Of a stretch of DNA of 64,000 nucleotides, positions 11,885 through 20,965 are shown one piece after another; position 1 is the stretch's first letter; each line of letters starts with the position of its first letter. Made by a program: the position numbers and the translations under genes. Location of the stretch: NCBI RefSeq assembly GCF_031020795.1, contig NZ_JAVHJP010000002.1, positions 434,001 through 498,000 on the forward strand. Direction: 5' to 3'. Source of the stretch: Hydrogenophaga pseudoflava (lineage in GTDB: Bacteria > Pseudomonadota > Gammaproteobacteria > Burkholderiales > Burkholderiaceae_C). Below the pieces are notes generated by a model. The model was not told where the DNA came from, ran no database searches, and saw only the letters and a program-made list of their open reading frames with translations.

Positions 11885-12355
11885 TCAGCGGGCGCTTTTC
11901 TTGATGCTTTTCTTGAGCACCTTGGCGCGTTTGACCTGTCCGCCGGGGGTCAGCCGCTGGTTACCCAGCACCCGAACCACCTTGACTTCGGGCTTCTGGC
12001 CGCCGCGCTTGCTGAACTTGAGCACCTTCACATCGCGTGGACCGGGCATTCGATCCTCGTCTGCCACCTTTTGCTTCTCTGGGACCGGGCGCCAGAGCAC
12101 CAGCAGCTTGCCGATGTGCTGGATGGGAGCAGCGTCCAGCTCATCGGTCAGCGTCTGCAACATGGCCTCGCGGGATGAGCGGTCGTCGCTGAACACACGG
12201 ATCTTGATCAGGCCGTGCGCCTTGAGCGCGGCATCGACTTCCTTTTTGACGGCGGCCGTCAGGCCGTCGCCGCCGACGAGAACGACGGGGTCTAGGTGGT
12301 GCGCCTCGGCGCGGTGCACCTTGCGCTGTGCGGGCGTGAGTTGGATCTGGGGCAT
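11885..12355 (-). CDS. yhbY: YhbY-family RNA-binding protein (CRS1-YhbY domain)
   Basis: A 156-residue protein. Residues ~1-95 form a CRM/YhbY domain: [20 protein letters not shown], then LIKIRVF and [10 protein letters not shown]. Family knowledge links this domain to pre-50S ribosome assembly. The basic lysine-rich tail (about residues 115-156) extends beyond the ~97-residue E. coli protein. The ATG giving [10 protein letters not shown] was chosen because it sits just before the domain. It is divergent from rlmE, another 50S maturation gene. Confidence 0.9.
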   Translation of the reverse strand: MPQIQLTPAQRKVHRAEAHHLDPVVLVGGDGLTAAVKKEVDAALKAHGLIKIRVFSDDRSSREAMLQTLTDELDAAPIQHIGKLLVLWRPVPEKQKVADEDRMPGPRDVKVLKFSKRGGQKPEVKVVRVLGNQRLTPGGQVKRAKVLKKSIKKSAR

Positions 12356-12361
12356 GGGACA

Positions 12362-12367
12362 ATTATC
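12362..12367 (-). promoter_or_regulatory. Probable -10 box of yhbY
   Basis: On the minus strand GATAAT ends six bases before the yhbY ATG. If used, transcription would begin at or very near the start codon, giving a leaderless message. Confidence 0.35.
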
Positions 12368-12403
12368 GTTTACACAGCGGCGGCTCACAGCCCCGGTATC
12401 GCC

Positions 12404-13075
12404 ATGGGCATGAAAGTCAGGACTCAGAGCAAGAAGGTCAACAAGGCGTGGCTGAACGAACACGTCAACGATCCCTATGTGCGTCTGGCCCAGAAAGAGG
12501 GCTACCGGGCGCGGGCGGCCTACAAGCTCAAGGAAATCGACGAAACGCTGGGATTGATCCGTCCTGGCGACGTGGTGGTTGACCTGGGCTCGGCACCCGG
12601 TGCGTGGAGCCAGTACGTGCGGCGCCGCCTGAGTCCGGGCGGTGCGGCCGTCGGCGAACTGCACGGGCAGATCATCGCGCTGGACCTGTTGCCCATGGAG
12701 CCGATCGAAGGTGTGCATTTCATTCAGGGCGACTTCCGGGAGAACGAGGTGTTGGCCGCGCTTGAGCGGGCACTCACCGAGCGAGGAGTGAAGGCCGTGG
12801 ATGTCGTGGTGTCCGACATGGCTCCCAACCTTTCGGGCATCGGATCGGCCGACGCCGCGCGGATCGAGGATCTGGTGGGCTTGGCGGTGGACTTTGCCAG
12901 TCAGCACCTCAAGCCAGAAGGGGCGCTGGTGGCCAAACTGTTCCACGGCGGGGCTTACGACCCCCTGGTGGCCCTGTTCCGAAAGACCTTCAAGGTCGTC
13001 AAACCCTTCAAGCCCAAGGCGTCGAGGGACAAATCCTCCGAAACCTTTTTGGTGGGCATGGGTCTCAAAAGCTGA
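12404..13075 (+). CDS. rlmE: 23S rRNA 2'-O-methyltransferase (U2552)
   Basis: A 223-residue FtsJ/RrmJ-type S-adenosylmethionine methyltransferase that modifies U2552 of 23S rRNA in the 50S subunit. The SAM site is [14 protein letters not shown]. The K-D-K-E catalytic set is suggested by [23 protein letters not shown] and SSETFLVG. Two adjacent ATGs (MGM) are possible starts. It lies upstream of ftsH, the classic rlmE-ftsH order. Confidence 0.95.
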   Translation: MGMKVRTQSKKVNKAWLNEHVNDPYVRLAQKEGYRARAAYKLKEIDETLGLIRPGDVVVDLGSAPGAWSQYVRRRLSPGGAAVGELHGQIIALDLLPMEPIEGVHFIQGDFRENEVLAALERALTERGVKAVDVVVSDMAPNLSGIGSADAARIEDLVGLAVDFASQHLKPEGALVAKLFHGGAYDPLVALFRKTFKVVKPFKPKASRDKSSETFLVGMGLKS

Positions 13076-13124
13076 AGCTGATCAATAAATACTAACCATT
13101 TCATTGGCGTAGCCTACTCAAATG

Positions 13125-13144
13125 TCAAGTCCCTGAGGGCTTGA
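13125..13144. promoter_or_regulatory. Inverted repeat upstream of ftsH
   Basis: TCAAGTCCC - TGA - GGGCTTGA is an almost perfect inverted repeat in the 122-bp rlmE-ftsH gap. Its right arm overlaps CTTGAAA, which resembles a heat-shock -35 box, but no convincing -10 partner (CCCCAT) is seen. It could be an operator or a hairpin; the role is open. Confidence 0.3.
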
Positions 13145-13197
13145 AACACCTAAAATGGGCTCAACATGCCTGTATCCGTTCTAGTCAGGAGCCGACC

Positions 13198-15114
13198 TTG
13201 AACAACCAGTGGTTCTCGAAGATTGCCGTGTGGATGGTGATCGCCATGGTGCTTTTCACCGTCTTCAAGCAATTCGACGGCCGCGCGACGGCCGGAGCCG
13301 GTTATGTCGGCTACTCCGAGTTTCTCGACCAGGTGAAGGCGCAGCAGATCAAGCAAGCCACGATCCAGGAAGGTCAGGGCGGCACCGAAATCGTCGCGGT
13401 CACCCATGACGACCGCCGCATCCGCACCACCGCCACCTACCTCGATCGTGGTCTGGTGGGCGACCTGATCAACAACAACGTCAAGTTCGACGTGCGTCCG
13501 CGCGAGGAGGGCTCGTTGCTGATGACGCTGCTGGTCAGCTGGGGCCCCATGCTGCTGTTGATCGGCGTGTGGATCTACTTCATGCGCCAGATGCAGGGCG
13601 GCGGAAAGGGTGGTGCCTTCAGCTTCGGCAAGAGCAAGGCCCGCATGCTCGACGAGAACAACAACACCGTGACTTTCGCGGACGTGGCCGGTTGCGACGA
13701 GGCCAAGGAAGAAGTCAAAGAGGTGGTGGACTTTCTCAAGGACCCCCAAAAGTTCCAGAAGCTCGGTGGTCGCATCCCTCGCGGACTGTTGCTTGTGGGG
13801 CCTCCAGGGACCGGCAAGACTTTGCTGGCCAAGGGCATCGCCGGTGAAGCCAAGGTACCGTTCTTCAGTATCTCGGGTTCCGACTTCGTGGAAATGTTTG
13901 TTGGCGTGGGCGCGGCCCGCGTGCGCGACATGTTCGAGAACGCGAAGAAGAACGCGCCTTGCATCATCTTCATCGACGAGATTGACGCCGTCGGCCGTCA
14001 GCGTGGTGCAGGTCTCGGTGGTGGCAACGACGAACGTGAGCAGACCCTCAACCAAATGCTGGTCGAGATGGACGGCTTCGAGACCAACCTCGGCGTGATC
14101 GTGGTGGCTGCGACCAACCGCCCGGACATTCTGGACGCCGCGCTGCTGCGTCCGGGCCGTTTCGACCGCCAGGTCTATGTGACCCTGCCTGACATCCGCG
14201 GCCGCGAGCAGATCCTGAATGTGCACATGCGCAAGGTGCCCTTGGGAACCGACGTGAACGCCAGCGTGATCGCCCGTGGTACGCCCGGCATGAGCGGTGC
14301 CGACCTGGCCAACCTCTGCAACGAAGCCGCCCTGATGGCCGCGCGCCGCAATGCGCGCGTGGTCGAGATGCAGGACTTCGAGAAGGCCAAGGACAAGATC
14401 TTCATGGGCCCCGAGCGCAAGAGCATGGTGATGCCCGAGGAAGAGCGCAAGAACACGGCCTATCACGAGGCCGGCCACGCCTTGATCGGCAAGCTGCTGC
14501 CCAAGTGCGACCCGGTGCACAAGGTCACCATCATCCCGCGTGGCCGGGCGCTGGGCGTGACCATGAGCCTGCCGGCGCAGGACCGCTACAGCTACGACAA
14601 GGACTACATGCTCAACCAGATCAGCATGCTGTTCGGTGGCCGCATTGCCGAAGAAGTGTTCATGAACCAGATGACCACCGGTGCTTCCAACGACTTCGAG
14701 CGAGCGACCTCGATTGCCCGCGACATGGTGATGCGCTACGGCATGACCGACGCCCTGGGGCCGATGGTTTACGCCGAGAACGAAGGGGAGGTGTTCCTGG
14801 GCCGCTCGGTGACGAAGACCACCAACATGAGTGAGCAGACTATGCAGAAGGTCGATGCGGAGGTGCGTCGTATCATCGATCAGCAGTACAAGCTGGCGCG
14901 GGATCTGATCGAAGAACACAGCGACAAGATGCACGCCATGGCAACGGCCCTGTTGGAGTGGGAAACCATTGATGCCGACCAGATCGACGACATCATGGCT
15001 GGCAAGCCACCACGCCCACCCAAGGACTGGACGCCGCGCACGCCGTCTGCCGGAGGTGGTGGCAGCGGCGGAACGCCTGCCGTGACCACGGACGCGGCGC
15101 CGTCAGCCGCCTGA
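13198..15114 (+). CDS. ftsH: ATP-dependent zinc metalloprotease FtsH
   Basis: A 638-residue membrane-anchored AAA+ protease that degrades misfolded membrane proteins and regulators such as sigma-32 and LpxC. Order: N-terminal TM (about 8-25), periplasmic domain, second TM (~115-135), Walker A GPPGTGKT at 201-208, Walker B IIFIDEID, the second region of homology with RPGRFDRQ, and zinc site HEAGH at 423-427. A TTG start is chosen: it follows AGGAG by 6 bases and gives the usual [12 protein letters not shown]-terminus. A terminator follows the stop. Confidence 0.96.
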   Translation: MNNQWFSKIAVWMVIAMVLFTVFKQFDGRATAGAGYVGYSEFLDQVKAQQIKQATIQEGQGGTEIVAVTHDDRRIRTTATYLDRGLVGDLINNNVKFDVRPREEGSLLMTLLVSWGPMLLLIGVWIYFMRQMQGGGKGGAFSFGKSKARMLDENNNTVTFADVAGCDEAKEEVKEVVDFLKDPQKFQKLGGRIPRGLLLVGPPGTGKTLLAKGIAGEAKVPFFSISGSDFVEMFVGVGAARVRDMFENAKKNAPCIIFIDEIDAVGRQRGAGLGGGNDEREQTLNQMLVEMDGFETNLGVIVVAATNRPDILDAALLRPGRFDRQVYVTLPDIRGREQILNVHMRKVPLGTDVNASVIARGTPGMSGADLANLCNEAALMAARRNARVVEMQDFEKAKDKIFMGPERKSMVMPEEERKNTAYHEAGHALIGKLLPKCDPVHKVTIIPRGRALGVTMSLPAQDRYSYDKDYMLNQISMLFGGRIAEEVFMNQMTTGASNDFERATSIARDMVMRYGMTDALGPMVYAENEGEVFLGRSVTKTTNMSEQTMQKVDAEVRRIIDQQYKLARDLIEEHSDKMHAMATALLEWETIDADQIDDIMAGKPPRPPKDWTPRTPSAGGGGSGGTPAVTTDAAPSAA

Positions 15115-15144
15115 ATCACGTTTTCTGCCAGTTTGTTATTTCAG

Positions 15145-15167
15145 CGGGGCCTCTAGGGCCCCGTTTT
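15145..15167 (+). terminator. Terminator/attenuator between ftsH and folP
   Basis: CGGGGCC - TCTAG - GGCCCCG followed by TTTT, 30 bases after the ftsH stop and 15 bases before folP. It should end most ftsH transcripts and limit read-through into folP. Confidence 0.75.
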
Positions 15168-15182
15168 CATTCGTTTTGACCC

Positions 15183-16073
15183 ATGCACTGGACCACCTCC
15201 CGCTTCGTCATCGACCTGAACACGCCCAAGGTCATGGCCATCATCAATGTGACCCCAGACTCGTTTTCAGACGGCGGGCAGCACGACAGCACATCCTCGG
15301 CGCTGAGGCACTGCGAAGAGGTGCTCAGGGAGGGGGCACACATTCTGGACATTGGGGGCGAGTCGACCCGGCCTGGGAGTCCCGCCGTGCCTCTGGAAGT
15401 TGAGCTCGAGCGGGTCCTTCCTGTGGTGCGCGAAGCGGTGAAGCTGGGAGTGCCTGTGTCCGTGGACACCTACAAGCCTGAGGTCATGCAAGCGGTGCTT
15501 GATCTGGGGGTGGACATCGTGAACGACATCTGGGCTCTGCGCCGCACCGGCGCGATGGATGTAGTGGCGGCCCATCCCCGCTGCGGGGTCTGTCTGATGC
15601 ACATGCACCGCGATCCTCAGACGATGCAAGTGGCGCCCATGGAAGGAAGCGTGGTGATTCCGGTGAGGCAGTTCCTTGGGGATCGCGCCAGCCTGCTGGA
15701 GGCAAAGGGTGTGCAACCAGAGCGGATTGTGCTGGACCCGGGAGTGGGCTTCGGCAAATCGGTGGAACAGAACTTCGAACTCCTGGCGAACCAGTCCGCT
15801 TTAGGGCAACTGCCATACCCATGGCTTGTTGGTTGGTCACGGAAGTCGTCCCTGGGTGCCGTGACCGGACGAGCGACGCCCGTTGAGCGCGCGTCTGGCA
15901 GCGTGGTGGCGGCCGTGCTGGCGGTGGAGCGCGGGGCTTCGGTGGTTCGTGTTCACGATGTCAGAGAGACGGTTGATGGTCTCGCTGTGTGGAGCGCGTT
16001 GCTGCAGCTCACGGACAAGAGTGGAACTGGCAACAAAGTGTTTATCCCCCGCTTTGGAGGTGAAACCAACTAG
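15183..16073 (+). CDS. folP: Dihydropteroate synthase
   Basis: A 296-residue enzyme that joins p-aminobenzoate to dihydropterin pyrophosphate in folate synthesis; it is the sulfonamide target. Signatures: MAIINVTPDSFSDGG, DIGGESTRPG, LDPGVGFGKSVEQN, GWSRKSSLG and a C-terminal VRVHDVRETVD. The last ~15 residues (after LTDKSG) run beyond the usual C-terminus. In related genomes glmM follows directly; here the T4SS island intervenes. Confidence 0.95.
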   Translation: MHWTTSRFVIDLNTPKVMAIINVTPDSFSDGGQHDSTSSALRHCEEVLREGAHILDIGGESTRPGSPAVPLEVELERVLPVVREAVKLGVPVSVDTYKPEVMQAVLDLGVDIVNDIWALRRTGAMDVVAAHPRCGVCLMHMHRDPQTMQVAPMEGSVVIPVRQFLGDRASLLEAKGVQPERIVLDPGVGFGKSVEQNFELLANQSALGQLPYPWLVGWSRKSSLGAVTGRATPVERASGSVVAAVLAVERGASVVRVHDVRETVDGLAVWSALLQLTDKSGTGNKVFIPRFGGETN

Positions 16074-16088
16074 TACGCAAGTTACAAT
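16060..16088 (+). promoter_or_regulatory. Candidate promoter for the T4SS cluster
   Basis: GTGAAA (4 of 6 matches to the -35 consensus), a 17-bp spacer and TACAAT (-10) span the folP stop codon and the gap before virB1. It would give the virB operon its own start. Confidence 0.4.
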
Positions 16089-16183
16089 GCCGGCCTGCCA
16101 AAAATATATTCAGGAGGAAGTGGCAGCAGGCTCGGCCCAAACGCGATACAGCGTGGACGAGTCCGCCGGCCCCCGCAGCCGTC

Positions 16184-17164
16184 ATGCTGGATTGTCCGGA
16201 TCTCGCGGTACCCAGGGAGGTGATGCAACACGTCGTGCACGTGGAGTCATCGCGCAATCCGTTTGCCATCGGAGTGGTGGGCGGTTACTTGGCGCGCCAG
16301 CCCAAGAATCTTGAAGAAGCGCTGGCCACTGTGCGCCAACTCAAGGAAGAGGGCTACAACTTTTCCGTCGGCATCTCCCAGGTCAATCGCTACAACCTGG
16401 CGAAGTACGGCCTCAAGACCTACGAACAAGCGTTCGAGGTTTGTCCCAATCTTCAAGCAGGCTCCCGCATTCTTCGGGAGTGTTACGACCGTGCCCAGGA
16501 CTGGGGCAAGGCGTTCAGTTGTTATTACTCGGGTAACTTCGCAACGGGTTTTCGGCATGGATATGTGCAGAAGGTGTTTGCGTCCATGCGCAGAGCAGGC
16601 GCCGAATCTGCGCCCTCCGGTCCGATACGCATCATTCCCAATGGAACCGGGCCCCGCAAAGCCTTGCTCCAAGACAGCGCGCCAGTAACGAAGCAAGAGA
16701 ATGCCGAAGCTCGCGATGCTTCAGGCTTGAATACCTCGGAGAACCGGCAGGCGCTTCCTGTTCCTGGGCCGGGAGCCGAGGTGCCTGTGGCGTTGGGTGA
16801 CCGCGTCGGACGTAACAAGCCTGACATCGGACCAATACCCACCCAACTGGTGGGAGTCAATGGCGATCCTTACCAGACCAGGCAGTTGCGGGCGCCGCAG
16901 CCGGCGCAAACCGTGGTCCCGAGCGCGTTACCACTTCCTAACCCCTTTGCTTCTTTGGAAATCCCGCGCGATACAGGTCGCCGAGCTGAGTCGTCGGGGA
17001 TCGGAGTGTCTCGCGTCTCTTCCCCTCGAAAGGGAGGCCCGATCGTTCATGGCGAAGGGGCGGGATCGGTCGCGAGGCCGGCAGCGTCTTCATCCCAGTC
17101 CCCTCCCATTGGAGGCGTTGGAAAAGCTTCGGGCGAGTCGGCTGATCAATCATTTGTTTTTTAA
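16184..17164 (+). CDS. virB1: VirB1-like lytic transglycosylase
   Basis: A 326-residue protein. Residues ~10-150 form a lysozyme-like (SLT) domain with the likely catalytic glutamate E21 in HVESSRNPFAIG, then NFSVGISQVNRYN and the CYYSGN-type end. Family knowledge: VirB1 opens the peptidoglycan for T4SS assembly. The rest is a long low-complexity Pro/Ser/Gly tail. There is no obvious signal peptide and no clear ribosome site at this ATG; the frame stays open upstream but has no ATG, GTG or TTG. A strong AGGAGG lies ~70 bases upstream without a usable start. Confidence 0.85.
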   Translation: MLDCPDLAVPREVMQHVVHVESSRNPFAIGVVGGYLARQPKNLEEALATVRQLKEEGYNFSVGISQVNRYNLAKYGLKTYEQAFEVCPNLQAGSRILRECYDRAQDWGKAFSCYYSGNFATGFRHGYVQKVFASMRRAGAESAPSGPIRIIPNGTGPRKALLQDSAPVTKQENAEARDASGLNTSENRQALPVPGPGAEVPVALGDRVGRNKPDIGPIPTQLVGVNGDPYQTRQLRAPQPAQTVVPSALPLPNPFASLEIPRDTGRRAESSGIGVSRVSSPRKGGPIVHGEGAGSVARPAASSSQSPPIGGVGKASGESADQSFVF

Positions 17165-17175
17165 AAGGAGGATGT

Positions 17176-17568
17176 ATGAAGGTTTTTTCAGAATTCAAAA
17201 TGAAGTCGGGTTTCGAGCACCAGCTGATGATCGCCATATTGCTAGGAGTGGCCCTGATGACAATAAGTCCGGATGCGTCAGCACAGACCTTTGCGGATGC
17301 GTGCAACAAGGTGACCGGTTTTTTTGCGCGATTCGAGACGATTCTTCGTGTGGCCTCCATCTCCATTGTGACGATTGCTGTAGTTTTTGCGGGTTATCAA
17401 ATTGCATTTGCTCATAAGAGGTTGTCAGATGTGGCGCCGGTTCTGATCGGCGGTTTGTTGATTGGGGGGGCTGCGACGATTGCAGGGTGGTTTGTCGGGG
17501 ATTTGCAGGAAGGTCGCGTAGGTGGCGACAACTATGTTGCTGACTGCAGCGCTGGAGATGAAGGCTAG
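17176..17568 (+). CDS. virB2: VirB2-like major pilin
   Basis: A 130-residue pilin precursor. It has a long signal region ending near SPDASAQ (about residue 36) and two hydrophobic helices (about 57-75 and 86-104) joined by a short basic loop (HKRLSD), the normal VirB2 hairpin. Family knowledge: subunits assemble with phospholipid into the T4SS pilus. A strong AAAAGGAGG site precedes the ATG. A short hydrophilic tail with one cysteine follows the second helix. Confidence 0.88.
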   Translation: MKVFSEFKMKSGFEHQLMIAILLGVALMTISPDASAQTFADACNKVTGFFARFETILRVASISIVTIAVVFAGYQIAFAHKRLSDVAPVLIGGLLIGGAATIAGWFVGDLQEGRVGGDNYVADCSAGDEG

Positions 17569-17603
17569 GATGGCATTGGCCGATTCCTGAGCTGAATGCC
17601 GCG

Positions 17604-17921
17604 ATGCACAAGGATGTTCTATTTCGGGGCTGCACCCGTCCCCCCATGATTCTGGGAGTCCCCTATGTGCCGTTCCTGGTGGGCGCAGGGGTGCCCCTGT
17701 TATTGGCGATGTACATCTCCCTGTATATCTTGCTTTTGATTCCGTTGGCAATACTTGTCATGCGAATGATGGCCAAGCGAGATGAGATGATATTTCGCTT
17801 GGTTGGCTTGCATTTGGTGTTCCGGTTTTTACCTCGCAATGCGGGTCAATACGGAGGGTCTTGGGCGTTCGGGCCGGCTGGCAAGGTGGGGCGCCGGAAG
17901 CTGATGGCTCCTTACGAGTGA
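17604..17921 (+). CDS. virB3: VirB3-like inner-membrane protein
   Basis: A 105-residue protein with one strong hydrophobic hairpin (about residues 18-52) and the typical N-terminus DVLFRGCTRPPMILGVP. The region MAKRDEMIFRLVGL is also characteristic. VirB3 binds VirB4 and is part of the inner-membrane complex. It lies between virB2 and virB4 in the canonical order. Confidence 0.9.
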   Translation: MHKDVLFRGCTRPPMILGVPYVPFLVGAGVPLLLAMYISLYILLLIPLAILVMRMMAKRDEMIFRLVGLHLVFRFLPRNAGQYGGSWAFGPAGKVGRRKLMAPYE

Positions 17922-17972
17922 ATCTGGTTGTCGCCATTTCTGGTCGTTCCGGGTAACAAACTGCTTTCGCAC

Positions 17973-20468
17973 ATGTCGCTCTTTTCTCCCGACGCTGACT
18001 ACAGCAACTTCATTCCCTTCAGCACCCACGTGGATACCCACGTGGTGAAGTCGCGCGAGGGTGACTACATGGTCACCTGGCTGCTCAGCGGCTTTCCGTT
18101 CGTTGGGCGTGAGGACTGGGAGCTGGAACACCGGCACAAGGCGTTCAACAACCTGCTGCAAAGCCTGCGCGCGCCGGATTTCGAGAACGTGGCGTTCTGG
18201 GCACACGACATTCGCCGCCGTCGTCCGATCAAGGCCGAAGCCCGGTTCCCCCACCGTTTCAGCCAGGAACTGCACGACAAATACATCGAGCGGCTTTCCA
18301 GCAAGCGACTGATGCAGAACGAGCTCTACCTGACCATGGTGTACCGGCCCGTGGTCAGCGGAAAGAAGTTCGCGGCGATCTCGCGCGACATTGAGGTGCT
18401 GCGCAAGGAAGAGAAGGCCTACCTCGAGAAGATCTACGAACTCGTGGGCAACGTCGAGGCGCTGCTGCAGGACTATTCCCCGTACCGCCTCGGACTGTAC
18501 GAGAGCACGCACAAGCAGGTATTTTCAGAGAACCTCGAGTTCTTCGGCTATCTGATCAACCATGTGGACGAGCCCGCCCCGGTCTTGCCGGCGCCCATCT
18601 ACAACTACCTGCCGACGAGCAAGCACCTGTTCTCCACCGGAAGCGGTGACTTCGCCATTCGAACCGCGAATGGCGACAACCATTTCGGCGCCATCCTCAA
18701 CATCAAGGAATACGCCGACAGTTCCTGGCCGGGCATCCTCAACGGCCTGAAGTACCTCGAATTCGAGTACATCGTCACGCACTCCTTCACGCCCATGAGC
18801 CGGTACGACTCGATGAAGGCCTTGGAGCGAACGAAGGGGGCCATGCTCTCCTCCGAAGACAAAGCGGTGAGCCAGATCGTGGAGCTGGACTTTGCGATGG
18901 ACCAGCTGGCCTCCGGCAATTTCGTGCTGGGCCAGTACCACTTCAACATGGCCATCTTCGCGAGTAGCCAGGATGAGCTGTACAGCAATGTCGCCCAAGC
19001 GCGCGCCCAGCTGTCGGGCGCCAGCTTTGTGACAGTGAAGGAGGACGTGGCCGTGCCAGCGGCTTTCTATGCGCAGCTGCCCTGCAACTGGCGCTTCCGC
19101 CCGCGCATTGCCAACCTGAGTTCGCTGAACTTCCTGGGGTTGAGCCCGCTGCACAACTTCGCCACCGGCAAGCCCAACTTCAATCCTTGGGGCCCGTCGG
19201 TCAGCATCCTTCAGACGCTGAACAATCAGGCCTACCACTTCAACTTTCACGCCACCAAGCCGCACGAGTACTCGCTGGGTGAGAAGGCCATTGCCAACAC
19301 GATGGTGATCGGCAAGTCCGGCACCGGCAAGACGGCGCTCATCAACTTCCTGCTGGCGCAGGTGCAGAAGATCGAGCCGGAGCCGACGATCTTCTTCTTC
19401 GACAAAGACCGGGGCGCCGAGATCTTCATCCGCGCCTGTGGCGGTCGTTACTTCACGCTGGAGAAAGGGCGGCCTACCGGCTTCAACCCTTTGCAGTGCG
19501 GCAACACCCCGGAGAACGAACAGTTCCTCGTGGAGTTGTTGCAGACACTGTGTGGCAAGGAGAAGTACGCCGCAACCGAGCAGGAAGACCTGATCCGTGC
19601 AGTGCGCGCCATCCTGGACACGCCGGTGCATCTGCGCACCATGACCAACCTGCAGAAGAGCCTGCCGAACATGGGCGAGAACAGCCTCTTCGAGTGCATC
19701 TCGGTCTGGTGCAAGGGTGGGCCGTTCGCCTGGGTGTTTGACAACCCCAAGGACAACATCGACTTTTCGGGCTCCAACATCATCGGCTTCGACTACACCG
19801 AAGTCATCGAGGACGCCAAAACCCGTGAACCGATCATTCAGTACCTGCTGCACCGGATGGAGAGTCTCATCGACGGGCGCCCGTTCATCTATGTGATGGA
19901 CGAGTTCTGGAAGGTGCTGGAAGGGAAAGGCGGCCTCAAGGACTTTGCCAAGAACAAGCAGAAGACCATCCGCAAGCAGAACGGCCTGGGCATCTTCGCG
20001 ACGCAGAGTCCGCAGGATGCGCTCAACAGCGACATCTCGGCCGCGCTGATCGAGCAGACCGCTACGCTGATTCTCCTGCCCAACCCCAACGCCGACCCGA
20101 AGGACTACCTCGAAGGGCTCAAGCTCACACGGGCCGAGTTCGAACTGGTGGTGGGGCTGGACGAGCGCAGTCGCTGCTTCCTCGTCAAGCAGGGCCACAA
20201 CGCGGTGCTGTGCCAGCTCAACCTCAATGGTATGGACGACGAGCTTGCCGTGCTCTCGGGCTCTTCAGACAACGTGGAGATCCTGACCGCGTTGCTGGCG
20301 GAGCACCCCACGCCGCACCTGCCCGACACCTGGCTGCCCGAGTTCCACCTGCGGCGCAAAGGGCTGCGCACCCAGCGCAAGGCGCTCATGGCCAACAGCA
20401 ACGAGTTTCTCAGGCATGCGCCAACGGCCGATTTGGAGGAAAGCAGCGAAGAGTCGTTGCTGAGGTAG
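17973..20468 (+). CDS. virB4: VirB4 ATPase
   Basis: An 831-residue ATPase that powers T4SS assembly and substrate transfer at the inner membrane. Walker A GKSGTGKT is at residues 447-454; Walker B is the hydrophobic stretch FIYVMDEFW, with conserved ATQSPQDAL downstream. The N-terminal ~400 residues form the VirB3/VirB8-contacting domain. The ATG giving MSLFSPDADYSNFIPF is preferred over an upstream TTG. The length is normal for full VirB4. Confidence 0.93.
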   Translation: MSLFSPDADYSNFIPFSTHVDTHVVKSREGDYMVTWLLSGFPFVGREDWELEHRHKAFNNLLQSLRAPDFENVAFWAHDIRRRRPIKAEARFPHRFSQELHDKYIERLSSKRLMQNELYLTMVYRPVVSGKKFAAISRDIEVLRKEEKAYLEKIYELVGNVEALLQDYSPYRLGLYESTHKQVFSENLEFFGYLINHVDEPAPVLPAPIYNYLPTSKHLFSTGSGDFAIRTANGDNHFGAILNIKEYADSSWPGILNGLKYLEFEYIVTHSFTPMSRYDSMKALERTKGAMLSSEDKAVSQIVELDFAMDQLASGNFVLGQYHFNMAIFASSQDELYSNVAQARAQLSGASFVTVKEDVAVPAAFYAQLPCNWRFRPRIANLSSLNFLGLSPLHNFATGKPNFNPWGPSVSILQTLNNQAYHFNFHATKPHEYSLGEKAIANTMVIGKSGTGKTALINFLLAQVQKIEPEPTIFFFDKDRGAEIFIRACGGRYFTLEKGRPTGFNPLQCGNTPENEQFLVELLQTLCGKEKYAATEQEDLIRAVRAILDTPVHLRTMTNLQKSLPNMGENSLFECISVWCKGGPFAWVFDNPKDNIDFSGSNIIGFDYTEVIEDAKTREPIIQYLLHRMESLIDGRPFIYVMDEFWKVLEGKGGLKDFAKNKQKTIRKQNGLGIFATQSPQDALNSDISAALIEQTATLILLPNPNADPKDYLEGLKLTRAEFELVVGLDERSRCFLVKQGHNAVLCQLNLNGMDDELAVLSGSSDNVEILTALLAEHPTPHLPDTWLPEFHLRRKGLRTQRKALMANSNEFLRHAPTADLEESSEESLLR

Positions 20469-20496
20469 CCGGATACACAAGGGAGCAGATACAAAA

Positions 20497-20925
20497 ATGA
20501 AGCAAATCAGAACACCGACAGCCACCGCCATGCACTTGCTGACAGCACTTGCATTGGCAGGCGCCCCGCTGGCCGCTTCGGCGACCGCTGGCCAGTCGAG
20601 GTGCGGCGGCTTGGCCCCCGAAGGCACCTCCACGGGTGGCGCCTTCTTTGACAACGACCTGCCCGCGGGGCAGGACGTGTTCTCCTTCTGTGCCTTCGGC
20701 TATCCGCCGCACTGCTGGGTGGGGGTGAACCCCATCGCCGGTACCTGGAAGATCGTCAACCAGTACTGCTTCAACCCCAAGTGGACCAGCAAGTACGAGC
20801 AGGTCTGCCCTCACGGTCGCCGCCCGGGCACCTGGAAGAGCCCGGGCAAGATGCCCTTTGACTACAAGGGCAAAGCCGGCGCACCGGATGGCCTGGAGGA
20901 GTGCCAGCACCTGATGGAAGAGTGA
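20497..20925 (+). CDS. Exported cysteine-rich protein of the T4SS cluster
   Basis: I do not recognise the family. The 142-residue product has a signal peptide (hydrophobic residues ~12-28, ending LAASATA) and six cysteines in the mature part (SRC, SFC, PHC, QYC, QVC, EEC), enough for three disulfides. An AAGGGAG site precedes the ATG. It follows virB4 by 28 bp and precedes a second six-cysteine exported protein, so the two may act together in the periplasm or on the pilus. Confidence 0.6.
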   Translation: MKQIRTPTATAMHLLTALALAGAPLAASATAGQSRCGGLAPEGTSTGGAFFDNDLPAGQDVFSFCAFGYPPHCWVGVNPIAGTWKIVNQYCFNPKWTSKYEQVCPHGRRPGTWKSPGKMPFDYKGKAGAPDGLEECQHLMEE

Positions 20926-20965
20926 CGGCGGCTTGCACCAAGAACAACAGACAGGAGGAAAACCA

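Noticed and set aside
13140..13170. Sigma-32 heat-shock promoter before ftsH
   Set aside because: CTTGAAA matches the -35, but no CCCCAT-type -10 is found at the right distance.
15883..16314. Open frame across the folP end and virB1 start
   Set aside because: Overlaps folP and virB1 in a third frame; the translation has no recognisable domain and the flanking genes are well supported.
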